NCBI GenBank assembly: GCA_003151335.1
Contig: PLXE01000036.1
Span: forward strand, 110,825 to 174,824
Source: Acidobacteriaceae bacterium
GTDB taxonomy: Bacteria > Acidobacteriota > Terriglobia > Terriglobales > Acidobacteriaceae
Length of the DNA: 64,000 nucleotides
Reading direction: 5' to 3'
The notes below the pieces were generated by a model, which was given only the letters and a program-made list of their open reading frames with translations, was not told the DNA's origin and searched no databases. The position numbers were made by a program, and so were the translations under genes. This document shows positions 1-15,384 of the stretch, piece by piece; positions within the stretch are counted from its first letter, which is position 1; every line of letters starts with the position of its first letter.

Positions 1-257
1 TCGCGCCGCGTGGCGATGCCGTCGGCCACCTTGCGCAGAACGCCGGCGCGCTGCTGCGACGTCATCTTGCGCGTCACCTCGAAGGCCCGCACCGCCGACT
101 CGATGGCCACCTCGACGTCGTCGCGCTCCGCCTCCGATACCACCGCCAGCACGCTGTGATCGTAGGGCGAGGTCACCACGACTTCGCGCCCGTGCGTGCT
201 CCAATTGCCATTGAGAAAAAATCCGAAGCTGCGAGTGGGAGTTATGGTTTGGCTCAT
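1..257 (-). CDS. Aldehyde dehydrogenase family protein, N-terminal part (truncated by window edge)
   Basis: Reverse-strand translation MSQTITPTRSFGFFLNGNWSTHGREVVVTSPYDHSVLAVVSEAERDDVEVAIESAVRAF...; typical ALDH N-terminus; not in the ORF track because it runs off the window. Confidence 0.7.
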   Translation of the reverse strand, partial: MSQTITPTRSFGFFLNGNWSTHGREVVVTSPYDHSVLAVVSEAERDDVEVAIESAVRAFEVTRKMTSQQRAGVLRKVADGIATRR

Positions 258-365
258 GTTCGATACCTCCGGCGCCCTGCAGGCCTGCTGGCAAAGATTG
301 TAGCGCCGTTCTTGCCCTGGTTGGAGCGAAGTTCAGCCGACGGTGGATCTGCGTATTAGCCGTGA

Positions 366-389
366 GCATTCAGCTGTCAGCCACCAGCC
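366..389. repeat. 7-bp-period tandem array (about 3 units)
   Basis: gcattca gctgtca gccacca gcc. Confidence 0.5.
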
Positions 390-408
390 AAATCGTGGCA
401 ACCAATGC

Positions 409-1065
409 CTAGTGTGCGCAGTCGCCATCGTCGCAACCTTCGCCGCGCAATCCTTGCACGCCCTCGCGCGCGATTATTGGCGTCATGATCAGCGCGGCAA
501 CCGGATCGGCCCACCACCAGCCCCGCAGCGCATGCAGCAGCAATCCCGCCAGCAGGATGGCGGAGAGATAAGCGCAGAAGTCGGCCTGGCGCGAGTCGGC
601 ATGAAGTGCGCGACTGCCCATTTGCGCGGCCACGCGACGCTTGGCCCGGCCCAGCATCGGCATCACCACCACCGCGGCCAGCGCGATCAGAATGCCGGGA
701 ATGCTGCGCTCCGGCTGGGCTTTGGTCCAGAGCGCGCGAAGCGATTCTGCTGCCACGTAGGTCGCAAGCAAGAGAAAGCAGATTCCCACCAGGCGATGCG
801 CTGTGCGTTCGATGCGCTCGCGTCGCAGCGGATCGTCTTCGGCGCGCAGACGCCACAGCAGAATTCCTGCCGAGATGGTTTCGATCACCGAGTCGAGACC
901 GAAGCCCACCAGAGCGATGCTGCCGGCCAGCAGCCCGGCGATGAGCGCAACCGCCGCTTCGAAACCATTCCAGGCAATCGTGAAATATTCCAGGCGCCGG
1001 CCGCGCGCAACCAGGGCGGTGCGATCACGTGCTACGGGCGCGCTTGCGGGATGGATGGGCTTCAT
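409..1065 (-). CDS. Cation diffusion facilitator family transporter
   Basis: MKPIHPASAPVARDRTALVARGRRLEYFTIAWNGFEAAVALIAGLLAGSIALVGFGLDSVIE; start moved inward because the upstream part of the ORF translates a dispersed repeat (ACPERSRR). Confidence 0.75.
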   Translation of the reverse strand: MKPIHPASAPVARDRTALVARGRRLEYFTIAWNGFEAAVALIAGLLAGSIALVGFGLDSVIETISAGILLWRLRAEDDPLRRERIERTAHRLVGICFLLLATYVAAESLRALWTKAQPERSIPGILIALAAVVVMPMLGRAKRRVAAQMGSRALHADSRQADFCAYLSAILLAGLLLHALRGWWWADPVAALIMTPIIAREGVQGLRGEGCDDGDCAH

Positions 1066-1230
1066 TCGTGAGAGAGTATAAGCGCGTCGTGATTCGGTTG
1101 CGTTGATCGTCAGAGAACCGCAGGTCCTTCGACTCGGTCGAAAGTCATTCACCACCCTTCGGCTTCGCTCAGGGCAGGCTCCGGCACGGAGAACACGGAG
1201 TTTTGTTTGGCTCGGGAATCGTATTTGGCT

Positions 1231-1286
1231 GGCTACTAGTTGCTGACTGCTGACAACTGGCAACTGGCTACTGACAACTGCCCACT
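1231..1286. repeat. 7-bp-period tandem array, 8 units
   Basis: ggctact agttgct gactgct gacaact ggcaact ggctact gacaact gcccact; runs into the rlpA stop codon. Confidence 0.85.
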
Positions 1287-1983
1287 AATCCAGCCTGACC
1301 AGAAACACTCCGCCCTCTCTCACGTGGGTCTTACTGGCGACTTCTTGCGCCTTCCGTTTGTCGTCGCCAGGAGGGCGCAGCCGCACCCACTCTCCCGTAG
1401 GCCCGGTGAACTGGATGACATCGGCGCCTTCATAGTGGTCCTGCAGCTTCTCTTTCAGCTTGCGGGCTTCGCGCTCGTTCTGGAATGCGCCGATCTGCAC
1501 GCACCAGCGGCCGCCTTCTGCAATCGGCGCCGGCGCGGATAGGACCTCGACTTTCACTTCCGCGGTGCCCGGCCGCCAAACATCCACTGCCTTCGCCGCC
1601 GCCAGCGACAAGTCGATAATGCGGTCTTCGACGAACGGCCCGCGATCGGTGATGCGCACCACCGCCGCATGTCCCGTGGTTTGGTTGGTCACGCGCACTA
1701 CCGAGTTCATCGGCAGCGTGCGATGCGCCGCGGTCATGCTGTTCTGGTCATAAACCTCGCCGTTGGCGCCGCGATGGTGATGATAGGGCGGCCCGTACCA
1801 ACTGGCCAATCCGGTTTCCACGTAGATGGGTTTCGCGCCGCGCGGAACTGGCGCTGGCTTGGCGTTGCCTTCGGTGCTGGCAGGCGGCGCAGCTTCTCCG
1901 ACGCTGGGCGGAGGAGGAACAGGATGAGCGCGAGCGGTCTTATGCCCGCCGCAGGCCGAGAGCAGCAGCAGCGCCGTGCCCAC
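1285..1983 (-). CDS. rlpA: Septal ring lytic transglycosylase RlpA-like lipoprotein with SPOR domain
   Basis: LLLLSACGG lipobox; GLASWYGPPYHHHRGANGEVYDQNSMTAAHRTLPMNSVVRVTN; C-terminal SPOR-like WCVQIGAFQNEREARKLKEKL. Confidence 0.88.
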   Translation of the reverse strand: MGTALLLLSACGGHKTARAHPVPPPPSVGEAAPPASTEGNAKPAPVPRGAKPIYVETGLASWYGPPYHHHRGANGEVYDQNSMTAAHRTLPMNSVVRVTNQTTGHAAVVRITDRGPFVEDRIIDLSLAAAKAVDVWRPGTAEVKVEVLSAPAPIAEGGRWCVQIGAFQNEREARKLKEKLQDHYEGADVIQFTGPTGEWVRLRPPGDDKRKAQEVASKTHVREGGVFLVRLD

Positions 1984-2009
1984 GAAGATGAGAGACGGGA
2001 CTCGCGTGG

Positions 2010-2255
2010 TCAGCTCTTTTTCTGCTTCTTGCCGGCATCCATCATGTCGGCTGCCTGCTTCAGCTTTTCGCTGGCAATGCGCAACCCAGTGCTGGAGTGC
2101 TCGCGAATGGCGGGCACCAGTTCATTGTTGATGTAGGCAATGAGCGTCTGCGTTTCCTCTTCGATGCGTTTCGACGCATCGCCCAGCACATCGTCCAACC
2201 GCGCACCAGCCGTCTGGAACGGACGCCCAGTCTTTGTGCTTTTCTCCTTCACCAT
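2010..2255 (-). CDS. Small hypothetical protein
   Basis: 81-aa ORF starting MVKEKSTKTGRPFQTAGARLDDVLGDASKRIEEETQTLIAYINNELVPAIREHSS; downstream of and codirectional with rlpA. Confidence 0.55.
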   Translation of the reverse strand: MVKEKSTKTGRPFQTAGARLDDVLGDASKRIEEETQTLIAYINNELVPAIREHSSTGLRIASEKLKQAADMMDAGKKQKKS

Positions 2256-2348
2256 GGGGCCACCTTGTGAGCCGCAGAATTTGTCACGCACAGAAATTAT
2301 GGGATGGATGGCGGCCATGGTCAATTGGCAAGGACGGTACCCGGGGGG

Positions 2349-2445
2349 CAGTTGCCAGTAGCCAGTAGCCAGTAGCCAGTTGCCAGCAGTCAGTTGCAGC
2401 GCTCAGCACTCAGCAGTCGGCACTCAGCATTCAGCACTCAGCTAA
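2349..2445. repeat. 7-bp-period tandem array, 14 units (one 6-bp unit)
   Basis: cagttgc cagtagc cagtagc cagtagc cagttgc cagcagt cagttgc agcgct cagcact cagcagt cggcact cagcatt cagcact cagctaa. Confidence 0.95.
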
Positions 2446-2475
2446 AAGTACTGTTTCGTATCAAAATCGTAGCTT

Positions 2476-2533
2476 TGTCATCCTGAGCGGAGGCGGCGCC
2501 GGGTTTGCGCCGCCGGAGTCGAAGGGCCCCTAT
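2476..2533. repeat. Dispersed palindromic intergenic element, family A (half copy)
   Basis: tgtcatcctgagcggaggcggcgccgggtttgcgccgccggagtcgaagggcccctat, shares arms with 19105-19208. Confidence 0.7.
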
Positions 2534-2588
2534 CGCGAGCGGTCATTCGCCATCTGTCAGCCAACTTCCTGATGCGAAGCCTTGTTTG

Positions 2589-2616
2589 GCTGAATGCTGA
2601 CTGCTGAATGCTACCA
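2589..2616. repeat. 7-bp-period tandem array, 4 units, upstream of alaS
   Basis: gctgaat gctgact gctgaat gctacca. Confidence 0.8.
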
Positions 2617-2647
2617 CCCGACTGCTGTTAGAATTTCCTCATTCCCT

Positions 2648-5581
<2,934 letters not shown>

Positions 5582-5616
5582 AAGAGGCGGCAAGAAACAG
5601 CCGCCAGGAGGGCTTT

Positions 5617-5973
5617 GTGCGCAAGATATTGATGCTGACTCTGGTGCTAATGGTCTCTGCCGTCTGGTTGCAGGCGCAAGATGCGGCCAAGACGAGCGGC
5701 AAGACGTCCGACCTGGAGACGATCGAAGGATGCCTGCAGCACTCTGCGGGGCAATACACGCTCATCGACAGCACGAACACGATCCATCACCTTGTAGGCG
5801 GCGGCGCAAGGCTCAGCCACCATATTGGCCACCAGGTTGAAATCACCGGTAAGCCCGGGGTGCGGACCCTGGACGCCACTCCTCAGGGCGGTGCATCCGC
5901 TGCGGTGGTGCAACCGATTATTGAGGTAAAGAGCGTCAAACATATAGCGGAGACTTGCACCTCCGGCAACTGA
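5617..5973 (+). CDS. Small secreted protein, DUF5818-like
   Basis: Signal peptide MRKILMLTLVLMVSAVWLQAQ then GCLQHSAGQYTLIDSTNTIHHLVGGGARLSHHIGHQVEITG. Confidence 0.55.
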   Translation: MRKILMLTLVLMVSAVWLQAQDAAKTSGKTSDLETIEGCLQHSAGQYTLIDSTNTIHHLVGGGARLSHHIGHQVEITGKPGVRTLDATPQGGASAAVVQPIIEVKSVKHIAETCTSGN

Positions 5974-6126
5974 TTTGGGCGCGAAGGGCTCTGCTGAAGC
6001 GTCCGATGTCAAATTACGATTCGGACATGAATCGGCTTCCAGCCGCGCGCAGAGGGGCCTCTTTTTTCCGGACGAACAGCAGGTCCTCGACCCGCCCGCC
6101 GCGGCGGGCTCGCTCGGGATGGCAGC

Positions 6127-7410
6127 TTAATTATTAGTTCTTAAATGCGCTGCCAACTCCGTCCGCGGCACCTGCACCTGCTTACCGCTGGCCAGGTCCT
6201 TCACCGCGAACTGCTCTGCCGCCACTTCGTTTTCTCCGACAATCACGATGAATCGCGCCCCAACTTTCTCGGCACTCTCGAACGACTTCTTCAGCCGGAA
6301 CGTCTCATCGCCGATGTCGGCGCTGATGCCCGCGCGGCGCAACTCTCGCGCCAGCTTGAGCGCATGTCTGTTCATCCCCGCGCCCAGCGCAGCGATGTAC
6401 GCCTGCACCTTCCCGGCCGGCTCCTCACCCTGCGATTGCAACGCCAGAATCAGCCGGTCTTCCCCGATGGCGAAGCCGATGCCCGGCGCCTTCGGCCCAT
6501 CGAGCGACTCCGAAAGGCCATCGTAGCGGCCGCCGCCCAGTACCGCGCTTTGCGCGCCCAGTCCGCCGTGGGTGAACTCGAAGGTCGTGCGCGTGTAGTA
6601 ATCCAGCCCGCGTACCATGCGCTCGTTGATCGTGTAGGCGATGCCGACCGCATCCAGCATCGCACGCACCGCCGCAAAGTGCGCACGGCAAGGCTCGTCG
6701 AGATACTGGCTGATCTTGGGCAGCTTCTCGATGATCGGCTGGTCCGCTGGCACTTTGCAGTCGAGCACACGCAGCGGATTAGTCTCGGTGCGACGCTGGC
6801 AGTCGGCGCACATCTGCTGCACCACGGGCTGCAAAGCCTCGCGCAGCGCCTGGTTATAGCGCGTGCGATCTTCGGCGCAGCCCACGGAATTCAACTGCAA
6901 CTGCCAATCGCGCAGGCCGACCTCGTCGAGCAGCGTGGCCAGCATCTCCAGCAATTCCGCATCGCGCAACGGCGACTCGCTGCCCGCGCTTGGCGGCCCG
7001 ATGATCTCCGCGTCGATCTGATAGAACTGGCGGTAGCGGCCCTTCTGCGGACGCTCGCGCCGGAATTGCGGTCCCATGCAATACAGCTTCTGCAGCGTTC
7101 CTTTCTTGTCGAGACCGTGTTCGATGTAGGCTCGCACCACGCCCGCGGTGGCCTCCGGACGCAAGGTCAGCGACTGTGCCTTCTCGCTCTGTGCGCGCGC
7201 CTTGTCCTCCCAGGTGAACATCTCTTTGGAAACGATGTCAGTTTCTTCGCCCACGCTGCGCGAGAAGAGCTGCGTGTCCTCGAAGATCGGGGTGCGGATC
7301 TCGTGATAGTTGTAGCGCGCGAAGACGTCGCGCACCTGCGCCTCCACCCGGTTCCATAGGTCGGTGTCGGGTGGGAGAAGATCGCGAGTTCCACGGACTG
7401 CTTTGATCAT
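6127..7410 (-). CDS. hisS: Histidine--tRNA ligase
   Basis: MIKAVRGTRDLLPPDTDLWNRVE; LTLRPEATAGVVRAYIEHG; RRERPQKGRYRQFYQIDAE; VRGLDYYTRTTFEF. Confidence 0.96.
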   Translation of the reverse strand: MIKAVRGTRDLLPPDTDLWNRVEAQVRDVFARYNYHEIRTPIFEDTQLFSRSVGEETDIVSKEMFTWEDKARAQSEKAQSLTLRPEATAGVVRAYIEHGLDKKGTLQKLYCMGPQFRRERPQKGRYRQFYQIDAEIIGPPSAGSESPLRDAELLEMLATLLDEVGLRDWQLQLNSVGCAEDRTRYNQALREALQPVVQQMCADCQRRTETNPLRVLDCKVPADQPIIEKLPKISQYLDEPCRAHFAAVRAMLDAVGIAYTINERMVRGLDYYTRTTFEFTHGGLGAQSAVLGGGRYDGLSESLDGPKAPGIGFAIGEDRLILALQSQGEEPAGKVQAYIAALGAGMNRHALKLARELRRAGISADIGDETFRLKKSFESAEKVGARFIVIVGENEVAAEQFAVKDLASGKQVQVPRTELAAHLRTNN

Positions 7411-7417
7411 GAGAATC

Positions 7418-7445
7418 AGTTTCAAGTTTCAAGTTTCAAGTTGCC
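7418..7445. repeat. 7-bp-period tandem array, 4 units, upstream of hisS
   Basis: agtttca agtttca agtttca agttgcc. Confidence 0.9.
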
Positions 7446-7530
7446 ACTGGAAGGTCTCTCGCCGCAACCGCCGCTTCCTTGGCTGTTAAATCCAGTGCTG
7501 TTTCGGCTGGACGAACCAGCGACCGGAACG

Positions 7531-7565
7531 GAAACTTGAAACTCGAAACTTGAAACTCGAAACTA
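7531..7565. repeat. 7-bp-period tandem array, 5 units, covering the gamma-CA stop codon
   Basis: gaaactt gaaactc gaaactt gaaactc gaaacta. Confidence 0.9.
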
Positions 7566-8081
7566 CTTCTTCCTCTCCGCCAGATAATTTTCCTTGTAGC
7601 CCAAATAATTCCGCGCGTAACGCAGGATCGTCTCCTGGTCCGCCTCGCTCAACCGCTTGCGCACCTTGCCGGGAACTCCCATCACCAGCGAGCCCGGTTC
7701 TACGATCGTTTCCTCGGGAATCACCGTGCCCGCCGCAATAATCGATCCCGCGCCTATGCGCGCTCCATTCAGGATGACCACGCCCATGCCGATCAGGCAG
7801 CGGTCTTCAACGACGCAGCCGTGCAGCGTGACCGAATGGCCCACGGTCACCCAATCGCCGACGACCACCGGCCACTGATTCAACATGCCGTGCAGCACGC
7901 TGCAATCCTGGATGTTGCTGTTGGCGCCCACCCGGATGAAGTGCACGTCGCCGCGCAGCACGGCATTCATCCAGACGCTGGCGTTCTCGCCCAGCACCAC
8001 GTCGCCGATCAACTGCGCCGAGTCGTCAACGTAACACGACGGCGGCACGGTCGGGCCAATTCCTTGGTAAGAGCGGATCAT
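7563..8081 (-). CDS. Gamma carbonic anhydrase family protein (left-handed beta-helix)
   Basis: Hexapeptide repeats; ASVWMNAVLRGDVHFIRVGANSNIQDCSVLHG, VTVGHSVTLHGC, IGMGVVILNGARIG. Confidence 0.88.
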   Translation of the reverse strand: MIRSYQGIGPTVPPSCYVDDSAQLIGDVVLGENASVWMNAVLRGDVHFIRVGANSNIQDCSVLHGMLNQWPVVVGDWVTVGHSVTLHGCVVEDRCLIGMGVVILNGARIGAGSIIAAGTVIPEETIVEPGSLVMGVPGKVRKRLSEADQETILRYARNYLGYKENYLAERKK

Positions 8082-8357
8082 TGCGTTCGTCGGTAAGTCT
8101 TTGAAAATACCATGCCAGACGCGTGAAGCGAAATGAAGACAGCGGCAGCTGACACCAGGCAGGCGGAGGTTATTGAGGGAAGAGGCTTTGCGGTTGGTTC
8201 TTGCGGGGTCGAACTCTCATTTCCTGTGCGCAAAACGGGGCCTCGCGGATGCCTTGCCCGCAAAAGTAGCACGACTTTGGCCTCAAAAGAGTAATGCCTG
8301 GGAGCTATTAAGTCCTTATATATCAGCTACCTAAAATTCACCTACGACGTTTTCGGC

Positions 8358-8879
8358 ATGGGCAAAACCACGATCTTCGGATACAAGAGCAATAGCGCCT
8401 CTTTTGCCGTAAATGCGGCAACAATTTTAATCCCTAGGCACACCTTGATGCTGAAGAGCAGCACCGACGCCAGTTCGCACTTAAGAATCGAATCCGCAGT
8501 GGAAGAATCGGGGAATTGGATGGATGCAGTCCGCCAGAAGACGGTGCTCTGTATTGATGATGAGACCATTGGCCTGCGAGTGCGAAAGATCATGTTGGAG
8601 AACCATGGGCTCCGGGTACTCACCGCCAGCGATGGGCAGCAAGGGATAGCTCTCTTCGAGCAGAACAGTGTTGACCTGGTCGTGCTGGACTTCTACATGC
8701 CGGGCCTCAACGGGGGACAGGTAGCGGCCGAAATGCGCCGCCGCCGGCCCAAAGTCCCGATCATTTTCTTGTCGGCATACTTCTCCCTGCCGTCCGACGC
8801 GCTGGAGATTGCCGACGCCTTCATTACCAAGGGCGAACCGCCCGAAGTGCTTATCGAAAAAATTGAGCAACTCATGTGA
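8358..8879 (+). CDS. Single-domain response regulator (REC); start uncertain (may be about 8520)
   Basis: KTVLCIDDETIGLRVRKIMLENHGLRVLTASDGQQGIALFEQNSVDLVVLDFYMPGLNGGQVAAEMRRRRPKVPIIFLSAY. Confidence 0.82.
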   Translation: MGKTTIFGYKSNSASFAVNAATILIPRHTLMLKSSTDASSHLRIESAVEESGNWMDAVRQKTVLCIDDETIGLRVRKIMLENHGLRVLTASDGQQGIALFEQNSVDLVVLDFYMPGLNGGQVAAEMRRRRPKVPIIFLSAYFSLPSDALEIADAFITKGEPPEVLIEKIEQLM

Positions 8880-8927
8880 AGGGACGAGCAATCGATTCCC
8901 GAGCTGCCAGCCGCCTGCAACCAGCCT

Positions 8928-9542
8928 TTACTCGCCCTTCCACTGATACGCGCCGGGCTGCGGCAGTCCCACATGCGCCAGCACGCGATTGACGAATTCG
9001 CGCGCGATCTCGTCGGTCGAGACCGGGCGGAAGTAAAACGCCGGGATCACCGGAAAGATGGTGGCGCCGGCTTCGGCGGCCAGCATCATGTTGCGCAGGT
9101 GGATCAGGTTGAACGGGGTTTCGCGCACGCACAGGATCAGCGGCCGGCGCTCCTTCAGGCAGACGTCGGCGGCGCGCTCGATGAGCTGGATCGCCATTCC
9201 ATGCACGATGCGCGCCAGCGTCCCCACACTGCAAGGCAGCACGATCATGGCGTCGGTCCGATAGGAACCGCTGGCCACATTGGCCCCGATGTCCGAATTG
9301 TTCTGCTGGCAGATTTTCTGCGAAGGCCGTCCCAACAGTTTCTGGATCAACTCATTGCGGCCCGACACCTGAAGTTCTTCGGCCATCACCCGCAGGCCGC
9401 TGTCGGAGAGAATAAGATTGACGTTGGCGACGCGTTCGTCGCAGTCCAACGCATCCAGCAGGTGCTTGGCGAAGATGGAGCCACTGGCGCCGGTGATGGC
9501 GACGGTCAAGGTCTGCGGTGCTGTAGGGGTCTGCGCCAGCAT
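8928..9542 (-). CDS. ubiX: UbiX family flavin prenyltransferase
   Basis: LTVAITGASGSIFAKHLLDAL; GSYRTDAMIVLPCSVGTLARIVHGMA; RPLILCVRETPFNLIHLRNMMLAAEAGATIFPVIPAFY. Confidence 0.93.
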   Translation of the reverse strand: MLAQTPTAPQTLTVAITGASGSIFAKHLLDALDCDERVANVNLILSDSGLRVMAEELQVSGRNELIQKLLGRPSQKICQQNNSDIGANVASGSYRTDAMIVLPCSVGTLARIVHGMAIQLIERAADVCLKERRPLILCVRETPFNLIHLRNMMLAAEAGATIFPVIPAFYFRPVSTDEIAREFVNRVLAHVGLPQPGAYQWKGE

Positions 9543-9638
9543 CTAAGCTTCACATCGTATCACTCGGCCGTGGCGGGTTCGGCAACCGCACCGATGGGCC
9601 CGGTACAATCCTCTGGTAGGACTTGCATCTTGAGTCTC

Positions 9639-9694
9639 GAAACTTGAAACTGGAAACTCGATTCTTGCCTGACTACTGGCTCCTGACGACTGCC
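9639..9694. repeat. 7-bp-period tandem array, 8 units, immediately upstream of larB
   Basis: gaaactt gaaactg gaaactc gattctt gcctgac tactggc tcctgac gactgcc. Confidence 0.8.
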
Positions 9695-9696
9695 CC

Positions 9697-10446
9697 ATGA
9701 CTTCTGACGCCATCAAGAAACTGTTCGACCGGGTAAAGCGAGGCAAGCTCTCTGCCGAGGAAGCGGTGCAGCGGCTGCGACATCTTCCCTTTGAGGACCT
9801 GGGCTTCGCCAACGTGGACCATCATCGGACGTTGCGAGTGGGCATGCCCGAAGTTATCTTCGGACCGGGAAAAACTCCACAGCAGTTTGCGGAGATTTTC
9901 GCGCGACTGGCGCAACCCGGCCACAACGTGCTGGCGACGCGCGTTTCGCCGGAGCAATCTCGCGCCGTGAAGCGCAAGTTTCGCAAAGCCGAATTCCACG
10001 AGCTGGCGCGCGCCATCACGCTCACGCAGGACAAGACTGTTTACGGCAAAGGGAAGATCGTCGTGGTTTCCGCCGGGACCAGCGACGTTCCGATCGCCGA
10101 AGAAGCGGTGGTCACGGCGCAGGCGATGGGCAACGAGGTGCAGCACGTGTACGACGTGGGAGTGGCCGGCATCCATCGGCTGCTGGCCCGCCGCGAAGCG
10201 CTGACCCAGGCGCGCGTGGTGATCGTCTGCGCCGGAATGGAAGGCGCGCTGCCCAGCGTGGTCGGCGGCCTGGTCGGCGTGCCGGTGATTGCAGTGCCCA
10301 CCAGCGTCGGTTATGGCGCTTCCTATGAGGGAATCGCAGCCCTGCTCGGCATGTTGAACTCCTGCGCCTCGAACGTCAGCGTGGTGAACATCGACAATGG
10401 CTTCGGCGCTGGCTACGTAGCGTCCATCATCAATCGGCTGGAGTAG
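9697..10446 (+). CDS. larB: Nickel pincer cofactor biosynthesis protein LarB
   Basis: [93 protein letters not shown]. Confidence 0.92.
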   Translation: MTSDAIKKLFDRVKRGKLSAEEAVQRLRHLPFEDLGFANVDHHRTLRVGMPEVIFGPGKTPQQFAEIFARLAQPGHNVLATRVSPEQSRAVKRKFRKAEFHELARAITLTQDKTVYGKGKIVVVSAGTSDVPIAEEAVVTAQAMGNEVQHVYDVGVAGIHRLLARREALTQARVVIVCAGMEGALPSVVGGLVGVPVIAVPTSVGYGASYEGIAALLGMLNSCASNVSVVNIDNGFGAGYVASIINRLE

Positions 10447-10448
10447 TT

Positions 10449-10508
10449 CAGTTGCCAGTTGCCGGTAGTTGGCTAACCCACTCACCACCAACCCCTAGCC
10501 CCTAGCCC

Positions 10509-10513
<5 letters not shown>
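10449..10513. repeat. 7-bp-period tandem array between larB and purB stops
   Basis: cagttgc cagttgc cggtagt tggctaa ... agcccct agcccct. Confidence 0.75.
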
Positions 10514-11816
<1,303 letters not shown>

Positions 11817-11945
11817 GCGAGCTCCTTAGCAACCTGTGCGCAATTTTGCGGAAAGGAAAACTCTTCATTGTAACTGCTGGCGCGAAATGGGCTTCGATTT
11901 TCGCGCAAAACTAAAGCTGGCGGAGGTTTTGCCGATGACTGGGGA

Positions 11946-12269
11946 ATGAAGGACACGATTGCGCGAGACGCCCCCGCGTCGGCAGCCGGACTTCTTCCCC
12001 ACGAGCGCCGCAGGGTAAACCGCATCCAGCTCCGCGCCCCTGTGCGGATCATCTACCAGGGTTTACTGGATGAGGAGTCGGCAGAAGGGATCTGCACCGA
12101 CCTCAGCGAAGCCGGCCTCGGTTTCCAGACCCAGGCCAGCTTGTATGTTGGAGAAATCGTGGAGGTAGAATTCCGCGACCATGAGGCGACCCCCTTCCGC
12201 CTCCAGGTAAGACTGCTCTATAAGATGGGAAACTGCTATGGCGCTTATTTTGTAACTCCTGACTCCTGA
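11946..12269 (+). CDS. PilZ domain-containing protein
   Basis: ERRRVNRIQLRAPVRIIYQG... GICTDLSEAGLGFQTQASLYVGEIVEVEF. Confidence 0.75.
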   Translation: MKDTIARDAPASAAGLLPHERRRVNRIQLRAPVRIIYQGLLDEESAEGICTDLSEAGLGFQTQASLYVGEIVEVEFRDHEATPFRLQVRLLYKMGNCYGAYFVTPDS

Positions 12270-12517
12270 TCCAGCAAGAACTGAAAAGAACGCGCCGGGC
12301 CTATGCAGTAAGCCCTCCTGGCTTAGCTCGCCGATTTCATTAAGGACGTAGCGATTTTTCTGCTGATGCTGGTCGCCCTCTTGCTGCCGATTCGGTCATT
12401 TATTCGCCCCCGTAGATCGACAATTCACTTTTAGGGTACGCACAGTCCGTCCGGTGGTCTTGTGCACGACCTTTCCCGGCAACACCGTTACGCCCGCGCT
12501 TGAGGTAATCTGAAGTC

Positions 12518-14434
<1,917 letters not shown>

Positions 14435-14499
14435 AGCGTTGGTGATGTGCTCGTGCTATGGCTCGAGATGGATGGCATAGAGAAAAAAACGAAAAGTAG

Positions 14500-14572
14500 G
14501 TCCCTCGACTCGCGCCGCGACCGCGCCAAATGCGGGCGCGGTTAAGAACATTCGCGGCGTTCCCTCGGGATG
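14500..14572. repeat. Degenerate family-A-like palindromic element
   Basis: gtccctcgactcgcgccgcgaccgcgcc...gggcgcggttaag...cggcgttccctcgggatgaca. Confidence 0.5.
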
Positions 14573-14623
14573 ACATATTTATGAGACGATCCGGTTAGTG
14601 ACCATCCCGACCACGAGGAACCT

Positions 14624-15103
14624 ATGTCCGAGAGAGGCGGCGTGATACGCACCGAAGTTCGCGGGCTCGATCTCTGCCTGGACGAGACCGCGTTGTGGCT
14701 GTCGAGGTCGGGCGAGTCCCTGACAGCCCCCATCCTGCTCACCCCTGCGGACGCAGAGAGGCTGGCCATGGAAATGGCCAAGGCGCAGTTGTGGGAATGG
14801 AACCAGATCGACGAACTGAAACGCAAGTCGGAGAAACGCTACAAGAATTATCTCGGATCGTGGCTGGTGATGTGCCTGGCTGCCTTCAGCGCCTATGTCG
14901 GCTTCCCCGGTTATTACCTGCCTGTATTCCTGCTGCTGATTTCGATTTTGCTGTGGTGGCGGGCCAGCTTTGTGGAGCGCAAGGACGAGCAGGCCGCCCG
15001 CGAGGAAAGAAACCAGTTCATTCCCGAGTGGAGCTACATTCGGCAGCGGCTGGAAGAATCCAGCACCACCGTGATCGGGAATTCTTCACAGCCCTCGGAA
15101 TAA
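14624..15103 (+). CDS. Hypothetical membrane protein
   Basis: Intact 159-aa ORF with hydrophobic hairpin YLGSWLVMCLAAFSAYVGFPGYYLPVFLLLISILLWW. Confidence 0.55.
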   Translation: MSERGGVIRTEVRGLDLCLDETALWLSRSGESLTAPILLTPADAERLAMEMAKAQLWEWNQIDELKRKSEKRYKNYLGSWLVMCLAAFSAYVGFPGYYLPVFLLLISILLWWRASFVERKDEQAAREERNQFIPEWSYIRQRLEESSTTVIGNSSQPSE

Positions 15104-15128
15104 AACGCACGTCTCGATCGCGGAACTT

Positions 15129-15227
15129 CTGCCGTCCCTCCGGGACTCGGTCTTATTTCCCATGTCCAGCTAGCGCCAAAGCGCTGGGTAAAGTGGGAAG
15201 TGAAACCGAGTCCCGTAGGGACGGCAG
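15129..15227. repeat. Inverted-repeat element, family B
   Basis: CTGCCGTCCCTCCGGGACTCGGT ... ACCGAGTCCCGTAGGGACGGCAG (23-bp arms, one mismatch); partial relative near 30995-31045 (ctgggtaaagtgg..ccgagtcccgtagggacgacac). Confidence 0.85.
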
Positions 15228-15384
15228 AGGGTGCTGAAGGCCCGCACTTCCGAGCGGGACCCAAGTTCAAGTGCGCGCCGGTCGACCGGATCGAATATCC
15301 GACGCTTTTCATCGCCAATCCTTAAGCCATTCCCTGCCCATTACTTACCGATAAATGCGGCGAATCGCGTTTCGCTGTCAAGGC

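Noticed and set aside
1066-1263. N-terminal extension of the cation transporter ORF (…RAGACPERSRRVVNDFRPSRR…)
   Set aside because: Translation of a dispersed intergenic repeat; the family-consistent start is MKPIHPAS at 1065.
2349-2445. CRISPR-like array
   Set aside because: Units are 7 bp with no spacers; no cas genes nearby.
12340-12437. Possible hydrophobic microprotein LADFIKDVAIFLLMLVALLLPIRSFIRPRRSTIHF
   Set aside because: Preceded by an in-frame stop and lacking an ATG/GTG/TTG before the hydrophobic stretch; cannot be supported without conservation or expression data.
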